A stretch of 64,000 nt of DNA, taken from the NCBI RefSeq assembly GCF_001922585.1, contig NZ_MRBS01000007.1:62001-126000 (forward strand), in the 5' to 3' direction. Shown here in pieces: positions 1 through 8,724 of this stretch. Below the pieces are notes generated by a model, which saw only the letters and a list, made by a program, of their open reading frames with translations, made no database searches and was not told the origin of the DNA. Position numbers and translations under genes: made by a program. Within the stretch, counting starts at the first letter, position 1, and each line of letters starts with the position of its first letter. Origin of the DNA: Pantoea sp. 1.19. Lineage in GTDB: Bacteria; Pseudomonadota; Gammaproteobacteria; Enterobacterales; Enterobacteriaceae.

Positions 1-27
1 GGGGCAGTAATGAATGTGAGTATTCAC

Positions 28-303
28 TTACTTTCTTTTGATCGGCGGCTGCTTTTTCTGCCACGCCAGCAGCTCAAATACGCCAAACAGGAAGATTTTG
101 GTCTGATCCGCGCCGCTCAGCGTCGGCCCCTCTTTCGGCTGAGTGGCTTTAAGCAGGGTCAGCTGTAATCCGTGCATCACCACCATAAAAAACAGCGCAA
201 CGTGCAGGAAATATTTCAGCGGCGCCGGCCACGGATGGATCACATTAACAACCAAAAACCCCCAGACGCAGAGCATCAGCAGACGACCGAGATTAAGCAA
301 CAT
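28..303 (-). CDS. yhhL: YhhL-like DUF1145 membrane protein
   Basis: A 91-residue protein matching the YhhL/DUF1145 family of small inner-membrane proteins of unknown function. It has two hydrophobic segments (about residues 5-25 and 32-52) and a lysine/arginine-rich tail. The ATG at 303 is preferred over the upstream in-frame extension, because the family begins MLLNLGRLL and this start overlaps the end of rsmD by 11 bases, which suggests translational coupling. The rsmD-yhhL order next to a divergent ftsY is the standard enterobacterial arrangement. No catalytic motif is visible. Confidence 0.85.
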   Translation of the reverse strand: MLLNLGRLLMLCVWGFLVVNVIHPWPAPLKYFLHVALFFMVVMHGLQLTLLKATQPKEGPTLSGADQTKIFLFGVFELLAWQKKQPPIKRK

Positions 304-901
304 GAGCAGACTCCTGTTCGGATTGGGGATGGCGCAAATAGAGGCGACAGGCGACCTGCCCGGCAATTTTTTCCCGGTGCAATCGCCAATGGGCGGGCAC
401 CGGCGGAAGGCCGTTTTCGACCTCGCTTTCAACATAAATCAGGGCGTCTTCGCTCAGCCAGCCGCGCTGTTCCAGCCGCGCCAGCGTTTCGCCTAGCAGC
501 CCCTGGCGGAAAGGGGGATCGACAAACACCACGTCGTACGGCTCACCGGCCTGGGCGAGGAAGGTCAGTGCGTCGGTTTGCAGCACGCGGGCCCCGCGGG
601 CGCGCAGGGTCTCCAGATTACGTGACAGCTGCTGGGCCACCGGCCGCGCCAGTTCAAGCAGGGTCGTTGGGCCGGCGTAGCGCGACAGCGCTTCCAGACC
701 CAGCGCACCGCTGCCGGCAAAACAGTCAAGGCAGCGGGCATCCTGTATCCAGGGGGCCAGCCAGTTAAACAGCGTCTCACGCACGCGGTCGGTGGTCGGA
801 CGCAGGCCGGCGCTGTCGGGCACCGGCAGTTTGCGGCCGCGCCACTGGCCGCCAATGATGCGGATCTCGCCGCTGCCGCCGCTGCGGTTTTTTTTCGTCA
901 T
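293..901 (-). CDS. rsmD: 16S rRNA (guanine966-N2)-methyltransferase RsmD
   Basis: SAM-dependent methyltransferase that makes m2G966 in 16S rRNA of the 30S subunit. The N-terminal signature IIGGQWRGRKLPVPD, the SAM-binding loop DCFAGSGALGLEALSR and the catalytic DPPF tetrad are all present. The length is about 202 residues, normal for the family. The start is ambiguous: ATG at 901 fits the usual MKK-type N terminus, while a GTG at 910 would add three residues. The gene is divergent from ftsY and is followed by yhhL with overlap. Confidence 0.93.
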   Translation of the reverse strand: MTKKNRSGGSGEIRIIGGQWRGRKLPVPDSAGLRPTTDRVRETLFNWLAPWIQDARCLDCFAGSGALGLEALSRYAGPTTLLELARPVAQQLSRNLETLRARGARVLQTDALTFLAQAGEPYDVVFVDPPFRQGLLGETLARLEQRGWLSEDALIYVESEVENGLPPVPAHWRLHREKIAGQVACRLYLRHPQSEQESAHVA

Positions 902-1081
902 GATGCTCACAACTCGTCATAATTTGTTGCGTAGTTTAACGGGCGAAAGCGGCGCTGGAAACGGTAAAAAAGGGTGCTGTGATGCGCAACAGAGAAAGTG
1001 TTAGACTAATGTGCTTAATAATCGACGTGATTTTTCTTTAGGAACCGATTCGGTTCTCCCCGCGAGGAGTGGTGTTACGCA

Positions 1082-2890
1082 ATGGCAAAAGATAAAAAAC
1101 GGGGCTTTTTTTCCTGGCTTGGCTTTGGCAAAGGGGATCAGCCAGAAAAGCAGGAAGTGAGCAAGGAAACGATAGCGCCGCCGGAAGAGGCGCAGGATGC
1201 CCCAGACGATGCCGCCACGCCCGCCGGACACCCCTCGCCTGCCGGGGAGCCCGCCGTTGCCCGCGACGCCGGGCAGACTGACGCCGCGCTGCCGCATCAG
1301 CCGGAGACGCAAGCCGACGCTGCGCCGGTGGCGCCGTCGGTACCCGAATTGAATCTGCCGCCAGAGCCAGAGCCAGAGCCAGAGCCCGCTCCGGCGCCAA
1401 CCCCGCAGCCGGAGCCCGTGCCAGAGTCCAGGCCGGCGCGCGCCCCTGAACCGACGCCAGAGCCCGTTCCGGCGCCAACGCCGCAGCCGGTCCCCGTGCC
1501 AGAGTCCAGGCCGGCGCGCGCGCCTGAACCGACGCCAGAGCCCGTTCCGGCGCCAATGCCGCAGCCGGTCCCCAAGCCAGAGCCCGTTCCGGCGCCAACC
1601 CTGCAGCCGGAGCCCGTGCCAGAGTCCAGGCCGGCGCGCCCCCCTGAACCGACGCCAGAGCCCGTTCCGGCGCCAATGCCGCAGCCGGTCCCCAAGCCAG
1701 AGCCCGTTCCGGCGCCAACCCTGCAGCCGGAGCCCGTGACAGAGTCCAGGCCGGCGCGCGCCCCTGAACCGACGCCAGAGCCCGTTCCAGCGGCAACGCC
1801 GCAACCGGAGCCCGTGCCAGAGCGAGAATCCGGGCAGGGACCGGCCCACGCTGCCGAAGCGGTAGCGCCGGCGCCGGTCACGCTGGCGGATCCCGCTCCG
1901 GAGCAGGAGGAGGTGGAAGCGGCGAGCGCCGATGACGCGCCGCCGGCGCGGGAGCAAACGCGCCCGACCAAAGAGGGGTTTTTCGCCCGTCTGAAGCGCA
2001 GCCTGGTGAAAACCCGGCAAAACCTCGGGTCCGGGTTTATCGGCCTGTTCCGCGGCAAGAAAATTGACGACGATCTGTTTGATGAGCTGGAAGAGCAGCT
2101 GCTGATCGCCGACGTTGGTGTAGAGACCACCCGTCGTATCATCACGCACCTGACCCAGCAGGCAAACCGCAAGCAGTTGCGCGATGCGGAAGCCCTGTAT
2201 GGCCTGTTGAAAGCGGAGATGTCCGCCATTCTCGCGAAGGTGGATGCGCCGCTGGACGTGACCGCAAAAACGCCATTTGTGATTTTGATGGTGGGCGTCA
2301 ACGGCGTGGGGAAAACGACCACCATCGGCAAACTGGCGCGGCAGTATCAGTCCGAAGGCAAGAGCGTGATGCTCGCTGCCGGCGACACCTTCCGCGCCGC
2401 GGCGGTTGAACAGCTGCAGGTATGGGGGCAGCGTAATCATATTCCGGTCGTCGCTCAGCACACCGGTGCGGACTCGGCCTCTGTGATTTACGATGCCCTG
2501 CAGGCTGCTCAGGCGCGCGGCGTTGACGTACTGATCGCCGATACCGCCGGACGTCTGCAGAATAAAGCGCATCTGATGGAAGAGCTGAAGAAAATCGTTC
2601 GCGTGATGAAGAAGATTGATGAGCATGCGCCGCATGAGGTGATGCTGACGCTGGATGCCAGCACCGGACAAAATGCCATCAGCCAGGCCAAACTGTTTAA
2701 CGAAGCGGTCGGCCTGAGCGGCATTGCGCTGACCAAGCTGGACGGTACGGCGAAAGGCGGGGTGATCTTCTCGATTGCTGACCAGTTTGGCATTCCTATC
2801 CGCTACATCGGCGTGGGCGAAGGAATTGAGGATTTACGTCCGTTTAAAGCAGACGATTTCATTGAGGCACTTTTTGCCCGAGAGGATTAA
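1082..2890 (+). CDS. ftsY: Signal recognition particle receptor FtsY
   Basis: GTPase receptor that docks SRP-ribosome complexes on the inner membrane for co-translational insertion. The C-terminal NG domain starts near residue 300 and contains G1 GVNGVGKTTT (about residue 403), DTAGRL and TKLDGTAKGG. The N-terminal lysine-rich start KDKKRGFFSWLGFG is the membrane-targeting helix. At 602 residues it is about 100 longer than E. coli FtsY. The excess lies in the acidic A domain, built here of proline/glutamate tandem repeats rather than the usual plain acidic stretch. It heads the ftsY-ftsE-ftsX set, with only 6 bases between its stop and ftsE. Confidence 0.96.
   Translation: MAKDKKRGFFSWLGFGKGDQPEKQEVSKETIAPPEEAQDAPDDAATPAGHPSPAGEPAVARDAGQTDAALPHQPETQADAAPVAPSVPELNLPPEPEPEPEPAPAPTPQPEPVPESRPARAPEPTPEPVPAPTPQPVPVPESRPARAPEPTPEPVPAPMPQPVPKPEPVPAPTLQPEPVPESRPARPPEPTPEPVPAPMPQPVPKPEPVPAPTLQPEPVTESRPARAPEPTPEPVPAATPQPEPVPERESGQGPAHAAEAVAPAPVTLADPAPEQEEVEAASADDAPPAREQTRPTKEGFFARLKRSLVKTRQNLGSGFIGLFRGKKIDDDLFDELEEQLLIADVGVETTRRIITHLTQQANRKQLRDAEALYGLLKAEMSAILAKVDAPLDVTAKTPFVILMVGVNGVGKTTTIGKLARQYQSEGKSVMLAAGDTFRAAAVEQLQVWGQRNHIPVVAQHTGADSASVIYDALQAAQARGVDVLIADTAGRLQNKAHLMEELKKIVRVMKKIDEHAPHEVMLTLDASTGQNAISQAKLFNEAVGLSGIALTKLDGTAKGGVIFSIADQFGIPIRYIGVGEGIEDLRPFKADDFIEALFARED
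1421..1816 (+). repeat. In-frame tandem repeat in the ftsY A domain
   Basis: Units begin at 1421 (78 bp), 1499 (120 bp), 1619 (120 bp) and 1739 (about 78 bp, partial). The two 120-bp units differ at only three positions. Each 120-bp unit encodes 40 residues rich in Pro, Glu, Ala and Val, built on PEPVPAP and ESRPARAPEPTPEP blocks. All unit lengths are multiples of three, so copy-number change would keep the frame. The regularity also creates long spurious open frames on the opposite strand. Confidence 0.9.
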
Positions 2891-2896
2891 AACAGG

Positions 2897-3565
2897 ATGA
2901 TTCGCTTTGAAGCAGTCAGTAAGGCCTATCTGGGCGGGCGTCAGGCGCTACAGGGGGTCGACTTTCATCTGCGCCCGGGAGAAATGGCGTTCCTGACCGG
3001 CCACTCCGGTGCCGGTAAAAGTACCCTGCTCAAGCTGATTTGCGGCATTGAGCGCCCCAGCGCCGGTAAAATTTCGTTTGGCGGGCACGATATCAGCCGG
3101 CTCAAAAACCGTGAGGTGCCGTTTCTGCGGCGCCAGATCGGGATGATTTTTCAGGATCACCACCTGCTGATGGATCGTTCGGTCTATGACAACGTGGCGA
3201 TTCCGCTGATCATCTCCGGCGCCAGCGGTGAGGATATTCGCCGCCGGGTCTCGGCGGCGCTGGATAAAGTCGGTCTGCTGGACAAAGCGAAAAGCTTTCC
3301 CATCCAGCTGTCCGGCGGTGAGCAGCAGCGCGTGGGTATCGCCCGCGCAGTGGTCAATAAACCCGCGGTGCTGCTGGCGGATGAGCCAACGGGTAACCTG
3401 GATGATGCGCTGTCGCGCGATATTCTGCGGCTGTTTGAAGAATTCAACCGCGTCGGCGTCACCGTACTGATGGCGACTCACGACATGGCGCTGGTCACCA
3501 GTCGTCACTATCGCACCCTGACGCTGGCGCAGGGGCGGATGCACGGAGGGCAGCATGGCGAATAA
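2897..3565 (+). CDS. ftsE: Cell division ATP-binding protein FtsE
   Basis: ABC-type ATPase that works with FtsX at the division septum to activate peptidoglycan hydrolases through EnvC. Walker A GHSGAGKS lies at residues 35-42, the signature is LSGGEQQR, and Walker B is [12 protein letters not shown]. The length of 222 residues is standard. It starts 6 bases after ftsY and its 3' end overlaps ftsX by 11 bases, so the three genes are co-transcribed and FtsE/FtsX are translationally coupled. Confidence 0.96.
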   Translation: MIRFEAVSKAYLGGRQALQGVDFHLRPGEMAFLTGHSGAGKSTLLKLICGIERPSAGKISFGGHDISRLKNREVPFLRRQIGMIFQDHHLLMDRSVYDNVAIPLIISGASGEDIRRRVSAALDKVGLLDKAKSFPIQLSGGEQQRVGIARAVVNKPAVLLADEPTGNLDDALSRDILRLFEEFNRVGVTVLMATHDMALVTSRHYRTLTLAQGRMHGGQHGE

Positions 3566-4535
3566 GCGCAATCCGCGTCCGGCGGCAAAACAGAGCGTGC
3601 CGTCAAAGCGCAAGGCCCTGAAGGGCGGCTGGCAGGAACAGTGGCGCTATGCCTGGCGTGGCACCCTGTCCGATATGTGGCGGCAGCCGCTGGCTACCCT
3701 GCTGACGGTCATGGTGATCGCCATTTCCCTGACGCTGCCCAGCGTCTGCTACATGGTGTGGAAAAACGTCAGTCAGGCGGCCGATCAGTGGTATCCGGCG
3801 CCGCAGCTGACGGTGTATCTTTCCAAAACGCTGGATGACGGCGCGGCTGAAAATGCCGTGGCGCAGCTTAAGCAGCAGGACGGGGTGGATAAGGTCAATT
3901 ACCTGTCGCGGGAAGAGGCGATGGGGGAGTTCCGTAACTGGTCAGGCTTTGGCGGCGCGCTGGATATGCTGGAGCAGAATCCGCTACCGGCGGTGGCGAT
4001 CATCACGCCGAAGCTGAACTTTCAGAGCGCCGACACGCTGCAGAGCCTGCGCGATCGCGTGGCGAAGGTGCCGGGAGTCGACGAAGTGCGCATGGACGAC
4101 AGCTGGTTTGCCCGGCTGGCGGCGCTAACCGGGCTGGTGGGGCAGGTGGCGGCAATGATTGGCGTGCTGATGGTGGTCGCCGTGTTCCTGGTGATTGGCA
4201 ACAGCGTGCGGCTGAGCATCTTTGCCCGACGTGACACCATTAACGTCCAGAAGCTGATTGGTGCCACTGACGGCTTTATTCTGCGCCCGTTCCTGTACGG
4301 CGGGGCGCTGCTGGGTTTCGCCGGGGCGCTGTTGTCGCTGATCCTCTCTGAGGTGCTGGTGATGCGGCTGGAGTCGGTGGTGGCGCAGGTGGCTTCGGTA
4401 TTTGGTACCACGTTCGCGCTGCACGGCCTCGGCTGGGACGAGTCCCTGCTGCTGCTGCTGCTGGCGGCAATGATTGGCTGGGTGGCGGCGTGGCTGGCGA
4501 CCTCGCAACATTTACGTCGTTTTACGCCCCAGTAA
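3555..4535 (+). CDS. ftsX: Cell division ABC transporter permease FtsX
   Basis: Integral membrane partner of FtsE. The protein has 326 residues: a basic cytoplasmic N terminus (residues 1-45), TM1 around 45-68, a periplasmic domain that in the family contacts EnvC (about 70-190), and three further membrane helices in the C-terminal third. It begins inside the end of ftsE. No terminator is obvious before rpoH, so some rpoH transcription may read through from here, as known in E. coli. Confidence 0.95.
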   Translation: MANKRNPRPAAKQSVPSKRKALKGGWQEQWRYAWRGTLSDMWRQPLATLLTVMVIAISLTLPSVCYMVWKNVSQAADQWYPAPQLTVYLSKTLDDGAAENAVAQLKQQDGVDKVNYLSREEAMGEFRNWSGFGGALDMLEQNPLPAVAIITPKLNFQSADTLQSLRDRVAKVPGVDEVRMDDSWFARLAALTGLVGQVAAMIGVLMVVAVFLVIGNSVRLSIFARRDTINVQKLIGATDGFILRPFLYGGALLGFAGALLSLILSEVLVMRLESVVAQVASVFGTTFALHGLGWDESLLLLLLAAMIGWVAAWLATSQHLRRFTPQ

Positions 4536-4640
4536 CCCCCGTACACGTTTTTTGTTATACTCTTCCTCTGCTGTCGGGTAACGCGCAGCAGGGGAAGTGC
4601 TCCCCGATCGACGTTCCCCCGGGTCACGCTTGTGCGCAAA

Positions 4641-4671
4641 TTATTCACATAAAAAATGAACCTGTGGATAA
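4641..4671. promoter_or_regulatory. Two DnaA boxes upstream of rpoH
   Basis: TTATTCACA at 4641-4649 and TGTGGATAA at 4663-4671. The second is the exact complement of the R1-type box TTATCCACA. The E. coli rpoH control region has DnaA boxes in the same place, where DnaA represses transcription, so the layout is conserved. Confidence 0.72.
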
Positions 4672-4684
4672 CTTTGCAGTCGAA
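4658..4684 (+). promoter_or_regulatory. Sigma-E type promoter of rpoH (P3-like)
   Basis: A GAACCT -35 at 4658-4663, a 16-base spacer and TCGAA at 4680-4684 match the position and form of the E. coli sigma-E promoter of rpoH (GAACTT, 16 bases, TCTGA). The spacer carries the second DnaA box, as in E. coli. This would give heat and envelope-stress control of sigma-32. Confidence 0.62.
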
Positions 4685-4783
4685 GTAGCACGCATTGCTT
4701 CAATTATTCCGTGAATTCACGTAGTCTGGTTGGTTATGCGAAGGCGTCGTACAAGCAATAACGGCAAATTTGAGAGGAATTGA

Positions 4784-5641
4784 ATGACTAACGAAATGCA
4801 TGCTTTAGCTGTCGCTCCGGTTGGTAATCTGGATGCCTACATCCGTGCCGCCAACGCCCGCCCGGTTCTGTCGGCGGAAGAGGAGAAAGCACTGGCTGAA
4901 CGGCTGCATTACCAGGGCGATCTGGATGCAGCAAAAACGCTGATCCTGTCTCACCTGCGCTTTGTTATTCACGTAGCGCGTAACTATTCCGGTTACGGGC
5001 TGCCGCAGGCGGATCTGATTCAGGAAGGCAACATTGGCCTGATGAAGGCGGTACGCCGCTTCAACCCGGAAGTCGGCGTGCGTCTGGTCTCGTTTGCCGT
5101 GCACTGGATCAAAGCGGAAATTCACGAATACGTGCTGCGCAACTGGCGTATCGTGAAGGTGGCGACCACCAAAGCGCAGCGTAAGCTGTTCTTTAATCTG
5201 CGTAAATCTAAGCAGCGTCTCGGCTGGTTCAATCAGGACGAGGTCGAGATGGTTGCGCGCGAGCTGGGCGTCACCAGCAAAGACGTGCGCGAGATGGAGT
5301 CACGCATGGCCGCCCAGGACATGACCTTCGATATGAATCCGGATGATGAAGCCGGTGAAGGTAAACCGATGGCGCCGGTGCTCTACCTGCAGGATAAAAC
5401 GTCTGACTTTGCCGACGGCATTGAAGAGGATAACTGGGAGCATCACGCTGCGGACAAGCTCGGCGATGCCATGAAGTCGCTGGACGAGCGCAGCCAGCAC
5501 ATCATTCGTGCCCGCTGGTTGGATGATGACAACAAGACCACGCTGCAGGAGCTGGCCGATCAGTATGGCGTCTCCGCCGAACGCGTGCGCCAGCTGGAAA
5601 AGAACGCGATGAAAAAGCTGCGGGTGGCGATCGAAGCCTGA
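4784..5641 (+). CDS. rpoH: Heat-shock sigma factor sigma-32 (RpoH)
   Basis: Directs RNA polymerase to chaperone and protease promoters. The 285-residue protein has region 2 with [17 protein letters not shown] (core binding and -10 recognition), the RpoH-specific box QRKLFFNLR, and region 4 with the helix-turn-helix [17 protein letters not shown]. It starts after a GAGGAATTG ribosome-binding stretch. In E. coli the 5' coding mRNA folds into a thermosensor; the sequence here is close in that segment, but folding was not computed. A strong terminator follows. Confidence 0.96.
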   Translation: MTNEMHALAVAPVGNLDAYIRAANARPVLSAEEEKALAERLHYQGDLDAAKTLILSHLRFVIHVARNYSGYGLPQADLIQEGNIGLMKAVRRFNPEVGVRLVSFAVHWIKAEIHEYVLRNWRIVKVATTKAQRKLFFNLRKSKQRLGWFNQDEVEMVARELGVTSKDVREMESRMAAQDMTFDMNPDDEAGEGKPMAPVLYLQDKTSDFADGIEEDNWEHHAADKLGDAMKSLDERSQHIIRARWLDDDNKTTLQELADQYGVSAERVRQLEKNAMKKLRVAIEA

Positions 5642-5663
5642 TCCCCAGCCAGCGTCGTTCAGA

Positions 5664-5691
5664 CCGCCACCCTGCGTGGCGGTTTTTTTTT
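5664..5691 (+). terminator. rpoH intrinsic terminator
   Basis: Stem CCGCCAC / GTGGCGG with a 5-base loop (CCTGC), followed by nine T residues, 22 bases after the rpoH stop. Confidence 0.93.
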
Positions 5692-6193
5692 GCTCTCCGG
5701 TCCTGCTTCGCCCGTTACTGCATACGCTGAAAATGCGCAATCCGGCGCGGATTCAGGGACAACAGTAATCCGAAAATTCCGCCGTCAGCTTGCTGCGCTA
5801 TTTTCCGGTTAACCTCTTTTATCATCTTTAACACAGATGATTGTACGCTTGCTTACTCACATTATCGCTGCCCGGGCCGGTGGCTGAGGGCCCGGCGGCG
5901 GTGACGGTTCGAATACCGGTACCCCCACCATCACCACCAGCCGCTCGGGCCGCTGAGGCGCGTTAAGTCCGCATCACCAGACCGCACAGGGGAATACGCC
6001 GTTGCGCCACCTTCTTCTGTTGTCTGTGATGCGGCGATTGCTGGCCTGTACTCCAGGCGATGGGAGGGGCGTTAAAACTGGCGCTGCGGGTCCCGACGAC
6101 GTGACGCTCAGCAGCGCGCAGATCGCGACCCTGCCCTGTGCCAGCATCTATCAGCGCCTTGATAATGGGCGGGGCATGTTTGGGGCGTCGGGT

Positions 6194-6300
6194 GGCCTTG
6201 TTGAATAAATCGAACTCTTGCTGAGTTGCAGGATCCGAGCACGCATCCCCTGACAACACAGGCAGACCCGTGGTCAGGCAGACGTTCAGAATCATCCTCC
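6194..6300 (+). mobile_element. IS5-family (IS903-like) left-end relic
   Basis: The segment starts GGCCTTGTTGAATAAATCG and continues with a sequence that, from memory, follows the left end of IS903-group elements (terminal repeat GGCTTTGTTGAA, then the start of the transposase leader). Similarity fades near 6300. No transposase frame remains. A matching right end with transposase remains lies at 9890-10609 in the same orientation. Confidence 0.6.
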
Positions 6301-6348
6301 CGCGCACCTGTAGCACAGTCCTCATCAACCCAAACGGGTACGGTGCTG

Positions 6349-6418
6349 ACATGAGTAAGCCAGTATACATTCTGCTATCGCTACGTAACGGGTTCAGGGC
6401 TGCGCCCCGAAACCCGCT
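6349..6418 (-). other. ColE1/pMB1-type bom (oriT) relic
   Basis: Read on the minus strand this stretch is nearly the basis-of-mobility region of ColE1-type plasmids. It has TGTATACTGGCTTA with the known nick tetrads CTGG/CTTA (nick position between 6360 and 6359), the upstream ACGTAGCGATAGC, and the GCGGGTTTCGGGGCGCAGCC block. I compared it from memory with the pBR322/ColE1 sequence and most positions agree. No mob genes or RNA I/RNA II origin are recognisable nearby, so it appears to be a fragment left after plasmid integration or recombination. Confidence 0.72.
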
Positions 6419-6947
6419 AAGGTCAACCCCGCCGCGCAGGCCGTTTTTGGTGCTGCCATCCGCATGGCGGTACTGCAAAAACACATCCTGTCCCGTCAGT
6501 ATTTATTTCGTGTGCACGGAGTTTTTTTATTCGACGTGAAAGGCAGGATTCGCGATCTGCTGGTAAATGGCACCGCGGATGCAGCGATGCAGGATAGGGC
6601 GAACGCCGCAAACTGACGTCATTTTCTGACGCGCTGCGCTTGTCCAACGCTTCGCGGCTACGCAATAAATTGGCCACCGGGTTACCGTTTTTCGCTGACG
6701 GAAATTCCGGGTTCGGAAACCGTACTCCGGGAGAAACAGGGCTTACGCGGTGACTTTTGCCTCAAACTGAGCGTCATGCACTCCGGTGCATAGTCATTGA
6801 TGGCCTCAGAACTCATCTGCGTCGTTTTGCGGTTTTTTCGGGTGCAAGGTGGGGGGAGGGGGCATCGTCTTCGCGCTCAGAGCGTCCTGAGCGCGTTTCA
6901 GCGGGGCTGATAAGACCGGGTGTTATGGTGTAAATACAGCGAGAGTG

Positions 6948-7454
6948 CTATTTTACCGTATCGATAACGGACGCTAATAAATCGCCAAAAGTGGCGTGTG
7001 TCTCAATGACGTAATCAGTTGATGCTTTATCGCGGATCTGAAAACAGTCATCTTTGGGGCTGTACACGAACACGGACATGCCATCTTCACCAATCACCAG
7101 TTTGTTGGTGAGGTTTGGATCTACGTAGATATCGTTGTCGCGTGTATAAATGTTCCGAATGTAGATATTTGACCATGCTGGCTCGCCATTCTCCGTCTGC
7201 GTCATTCCGTACAGAGTGAGTCCATTGTATTCAAGCCCATCCATGATTTTGAGCATATTGACGTAATCCTGGCGTTTTAATACCAGGCGCTGAATATCCG
7301 CGAAAACGCCGCGTTTCGTTTTATCCCATTCTGTTGGCGCAGGCTTGCGCATTAAGTCTGCCATGGTGTCAGGTACTACAGGGCTGGCTATCGGATAGTT
7401 ATCGGAAACCATCAGTGTCTTGAGGATGCCAATCATCTGATTTGTGTCGTTCAT
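6948..7454 (-). CDS. Probable immunity protein for the HNH toxin
   Basis: A 168-residue soluble protein with no signal peptide or membrane segment. It starts 7 bases after the stop of the nuclease toxin, the usual place for a cognate immunity gene. The C-terminal half (LVIGEDGMSVFVYSPKDD, then FGDLLASVIDTV) resembles SUKH/SMI1-KNR4 or YrhA-type proteins, a common immunity fold, but this is a weak resemblance judged by eye. Base composition is lower in GC than the core genes. The role is inferred from position. Confidence 0.6.
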   Translation of the reverse strand: MNDTNQMIGILKTLMVSDNYPIASPVVPDTMADLMRKPAPTEWDKTKRGVFADIQRLVLKRQDYVNMLKIMDGLEYNGLTLYGMTQTENGEPAWSNIYIRNIYTRDNDIYVDPNLTNKLVIGEDGMSVFVYSPKDDCFQIRDKASTDYVIETHATFGDLLASVIDTVK

Positions 7455-7461
7455 AGCGTGT

Positions 7462-8238
7462 TTACTTCCCTACTGGGTAAATTACGCCGTTCGGCGAAGG
7501 CCATAAAACTTTAGTGCTGGCGTTGTATGGGAGGTCTTTGGTGATTATCGCCTGTGTCTTTGATAGCGCGGAGTGATATGGCGAGTTTTGGATCAATATC
7601 AGATTATCCATGGCGTTTGTGCCACTGTCATCGAGGGGGATCTTGTGGTGAACCTGCCAGCCGGGCGGCACCTTACCATCAGCCAGACGCGGCAGGTTAT
7701 TGGAATCAAACGTTGATAGTGCGTCTGGATGATCGGAAAGTGATTTGAGGAAGTTCGGGCGAACAGAACGGCTAAACTCTCCACGGAGTGCGGCATATCC
7801 AGCTCGGTCACAACGAACATAGTTCAGCTCCGATACATTCACATCGTCAAGCAGAACGTGCGCATTCTTGTATTTGCCCAGATAGCTTGTCAATTCCTCT
7901 GCCGCCATCGGGTTACGTGTAACCAGCAGTGAAGCTGCTGCTACCAGCATCCCGGATGTGGTTTCGTTAAGAACCCCGTCGTACCCCTTAATAGCATCAC
8001 CGCCCAACTGCTCGGCAGTCTGCCGAAATCCTTCGATATTGCCATTGTAGATACCGCCAGCCGCCAGCAGTCTGCCTGCCGCTTTGCTGTTGATGGTTTT
8101 TGCCACCTGGGCATGTTGCACTGGCTCACCTGATGGGCGGAATTTCTCTGTGGCTACGGGTTTCCTGCCGTTCTGGTTATTGATAGCAAGCCTGTAAGCC
8201 CGCTGAAAATCACTGACCACCCAGCAAAACGGATCCAC
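7462..8238 (-). CDS. Polymorphic toxin cassette with C-terminal HNH nuclease
   Basis: A 258-residue protein from a GTG start. Residues 1-85 (including INNQNGRKP, EKFRPSGEPVQ and GGIYNGNIEGF) are shared with the neighbouring colicin D-type cassette and act as a constant module. The C terminus holds a nuclease signature WQVHHKIPLDDSGTN at residues 194-208 (His197, His198, Asp204, Asn208), followed by Asn212 and His222, typical of HNH/LHH DNases in Rhs, CDI and T6SS effectors. No signal peptide or carrier domain is present, so this looks like an orphan toxin tip. The probable immunity gene follows at once. The exact delivery system is unknown. Confidence 0.7.
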   Translation of the reverse strand: MDPFCWVVSDFQRAYRLAINNQNGRKPVATEKFRPSGEPVQHAQVAKTINSKAAGRLLAAGGIYNGNIEGFRQTAEQLGGDAIKGYDGVLNETTSGMLVAAASLLVTRNPMAAEELTSYLGKYKNAHVLLDDVNVSELNYVRCDRAGYAALRGEFSRSVRPNFLKSLSDHPDALSTFDSNNLPRLADGKVPPGWQVHHKIPLDDSGTNAMDNLILIQNSPYHSALSKTQAIITKDLPYNASTKVLWPSPNGVIYPVGK

Positions 8239-8406
8239 GCCGTCAAAAATCCGTTCGCCAGCGGCTTACGGTATCGTCCCAGTGTTCATCGCTATCCAGC
8301 CCTCCATCAGGTTGATTTCAAGGTCATCATAAACAGGATAGTACCCTGAGCGGATATAGGGCTTATCCTTCGGGTGTGGCAGCAGATTGGGGGCTTCATT
8401 GACCGG
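8025..8406 (-). repeat. Direct repeat copy A (toxin N-terminal module)
   Basis: Nearly identical to 9202-9603 in the same orientation. It covers the 5' part of the toxin gene and the 3' part of the small gene upstream of it. Copy A has two heptamers CCGCCAG (8054-8067) where copy B has three, and it lacks 13 bases present in copy B near 9484-9496. The small upstream gene is therefore truncated and frameshifted here (relic at about 8245-8406). Homology stops abruptly at 8406. Confidence 0.9.
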
Positions 8407-8424
8407 GCGTTATGTTTAATTGGT

Positions 8425-8724
8425 CTAAGTGAGGACGGACTTTTGCCAAATGGTTTTTAGGCTCAGAACCATCTCTAACAGGCCTTGATCATCAAGGTCC
8501 TCATCATCGATCAAGCTGGGGTCTGAGCAGTAAGCATCCACCGCAGAGAACACAGAGTCAAAGTAGCGCTGTGTGTCTTTATTCGGGGATTTTGAGTCGT
8601 CAGAGTCTCTGTGTTTTCGCCATGATATTGTGTATTGGTTCTCAAATTCTTGTGCGGTTATCGCGCCAGAAACAAATGAGTCAATCAGAGCCAAAAGAGA
8701 TAGTTCGTTTGTATTAAAAGACAT
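8425..8724 (-). CDS. Colicin D-type immunity protein
   Basis: A 99-residue acidic protein fitting the colicin D immunity family (Pfam Colicin_immun). It begins with a helical LIDSFVSGAITAQEFENQY segment and ends with an acidic DDEDLDDQGLLEMV helix. Such proteins cap the tRNase active site of colicin D by mimicking the RNA substrate with acidic residues. The ATG at 8724 has a good AGGTGG site and lies inside the toxin's 3' end (11-base overlap), so expression is coupled to the toxin. It remains intact although the toxin frame is broken. Confidence 0.75.
   Translation of the reverse strand: MSFNTNELSLLALIDSFVSGAITAQEFENQYTISWRKHRDSDDSKSPNKDTQRYFDSVFSAVDAYCSDPSLIDDEDLDDQGLLEMVLSLKTIWQKSVLT

Larger units (their letters stand above)
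5692..6947. other. Gene-free island segment with mobile-element relics
   Basis: About 1.25 kb with no convincing intact gene. It contains the IS5-family left-end relic and the ColE1-type bom relic listed separately. A 50-codon open frame from the ATG at about 6463 encodes MAVLQKHILSRQYLFRVHG and onward; it is not recognised and is too short to claim. The rest (5692-6190 and 6620-6947) shows nothing identifiable. It lies between the rpoH terminator and the toxin cassettes and probably records several rounds of insertion and decay. Confidence 0.6.

Noticed and set aside
1001-2671. Long minus-strand open frame (556 codons) and two more opposite ftsY
   Set aside because: They mirror the proline/glutamate repeats of ftsY and encode low-complexity Arg/Gly/Trp or Ala/Pro strings; the frame persists only because of the tandem repeat.
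5900-5955. Run of threonine/histidine-like codons that recalled an attenuator leader peptide
   Set aside because: No start codon and ribosome-binding site in frame and no biosynthetic operon downstream.
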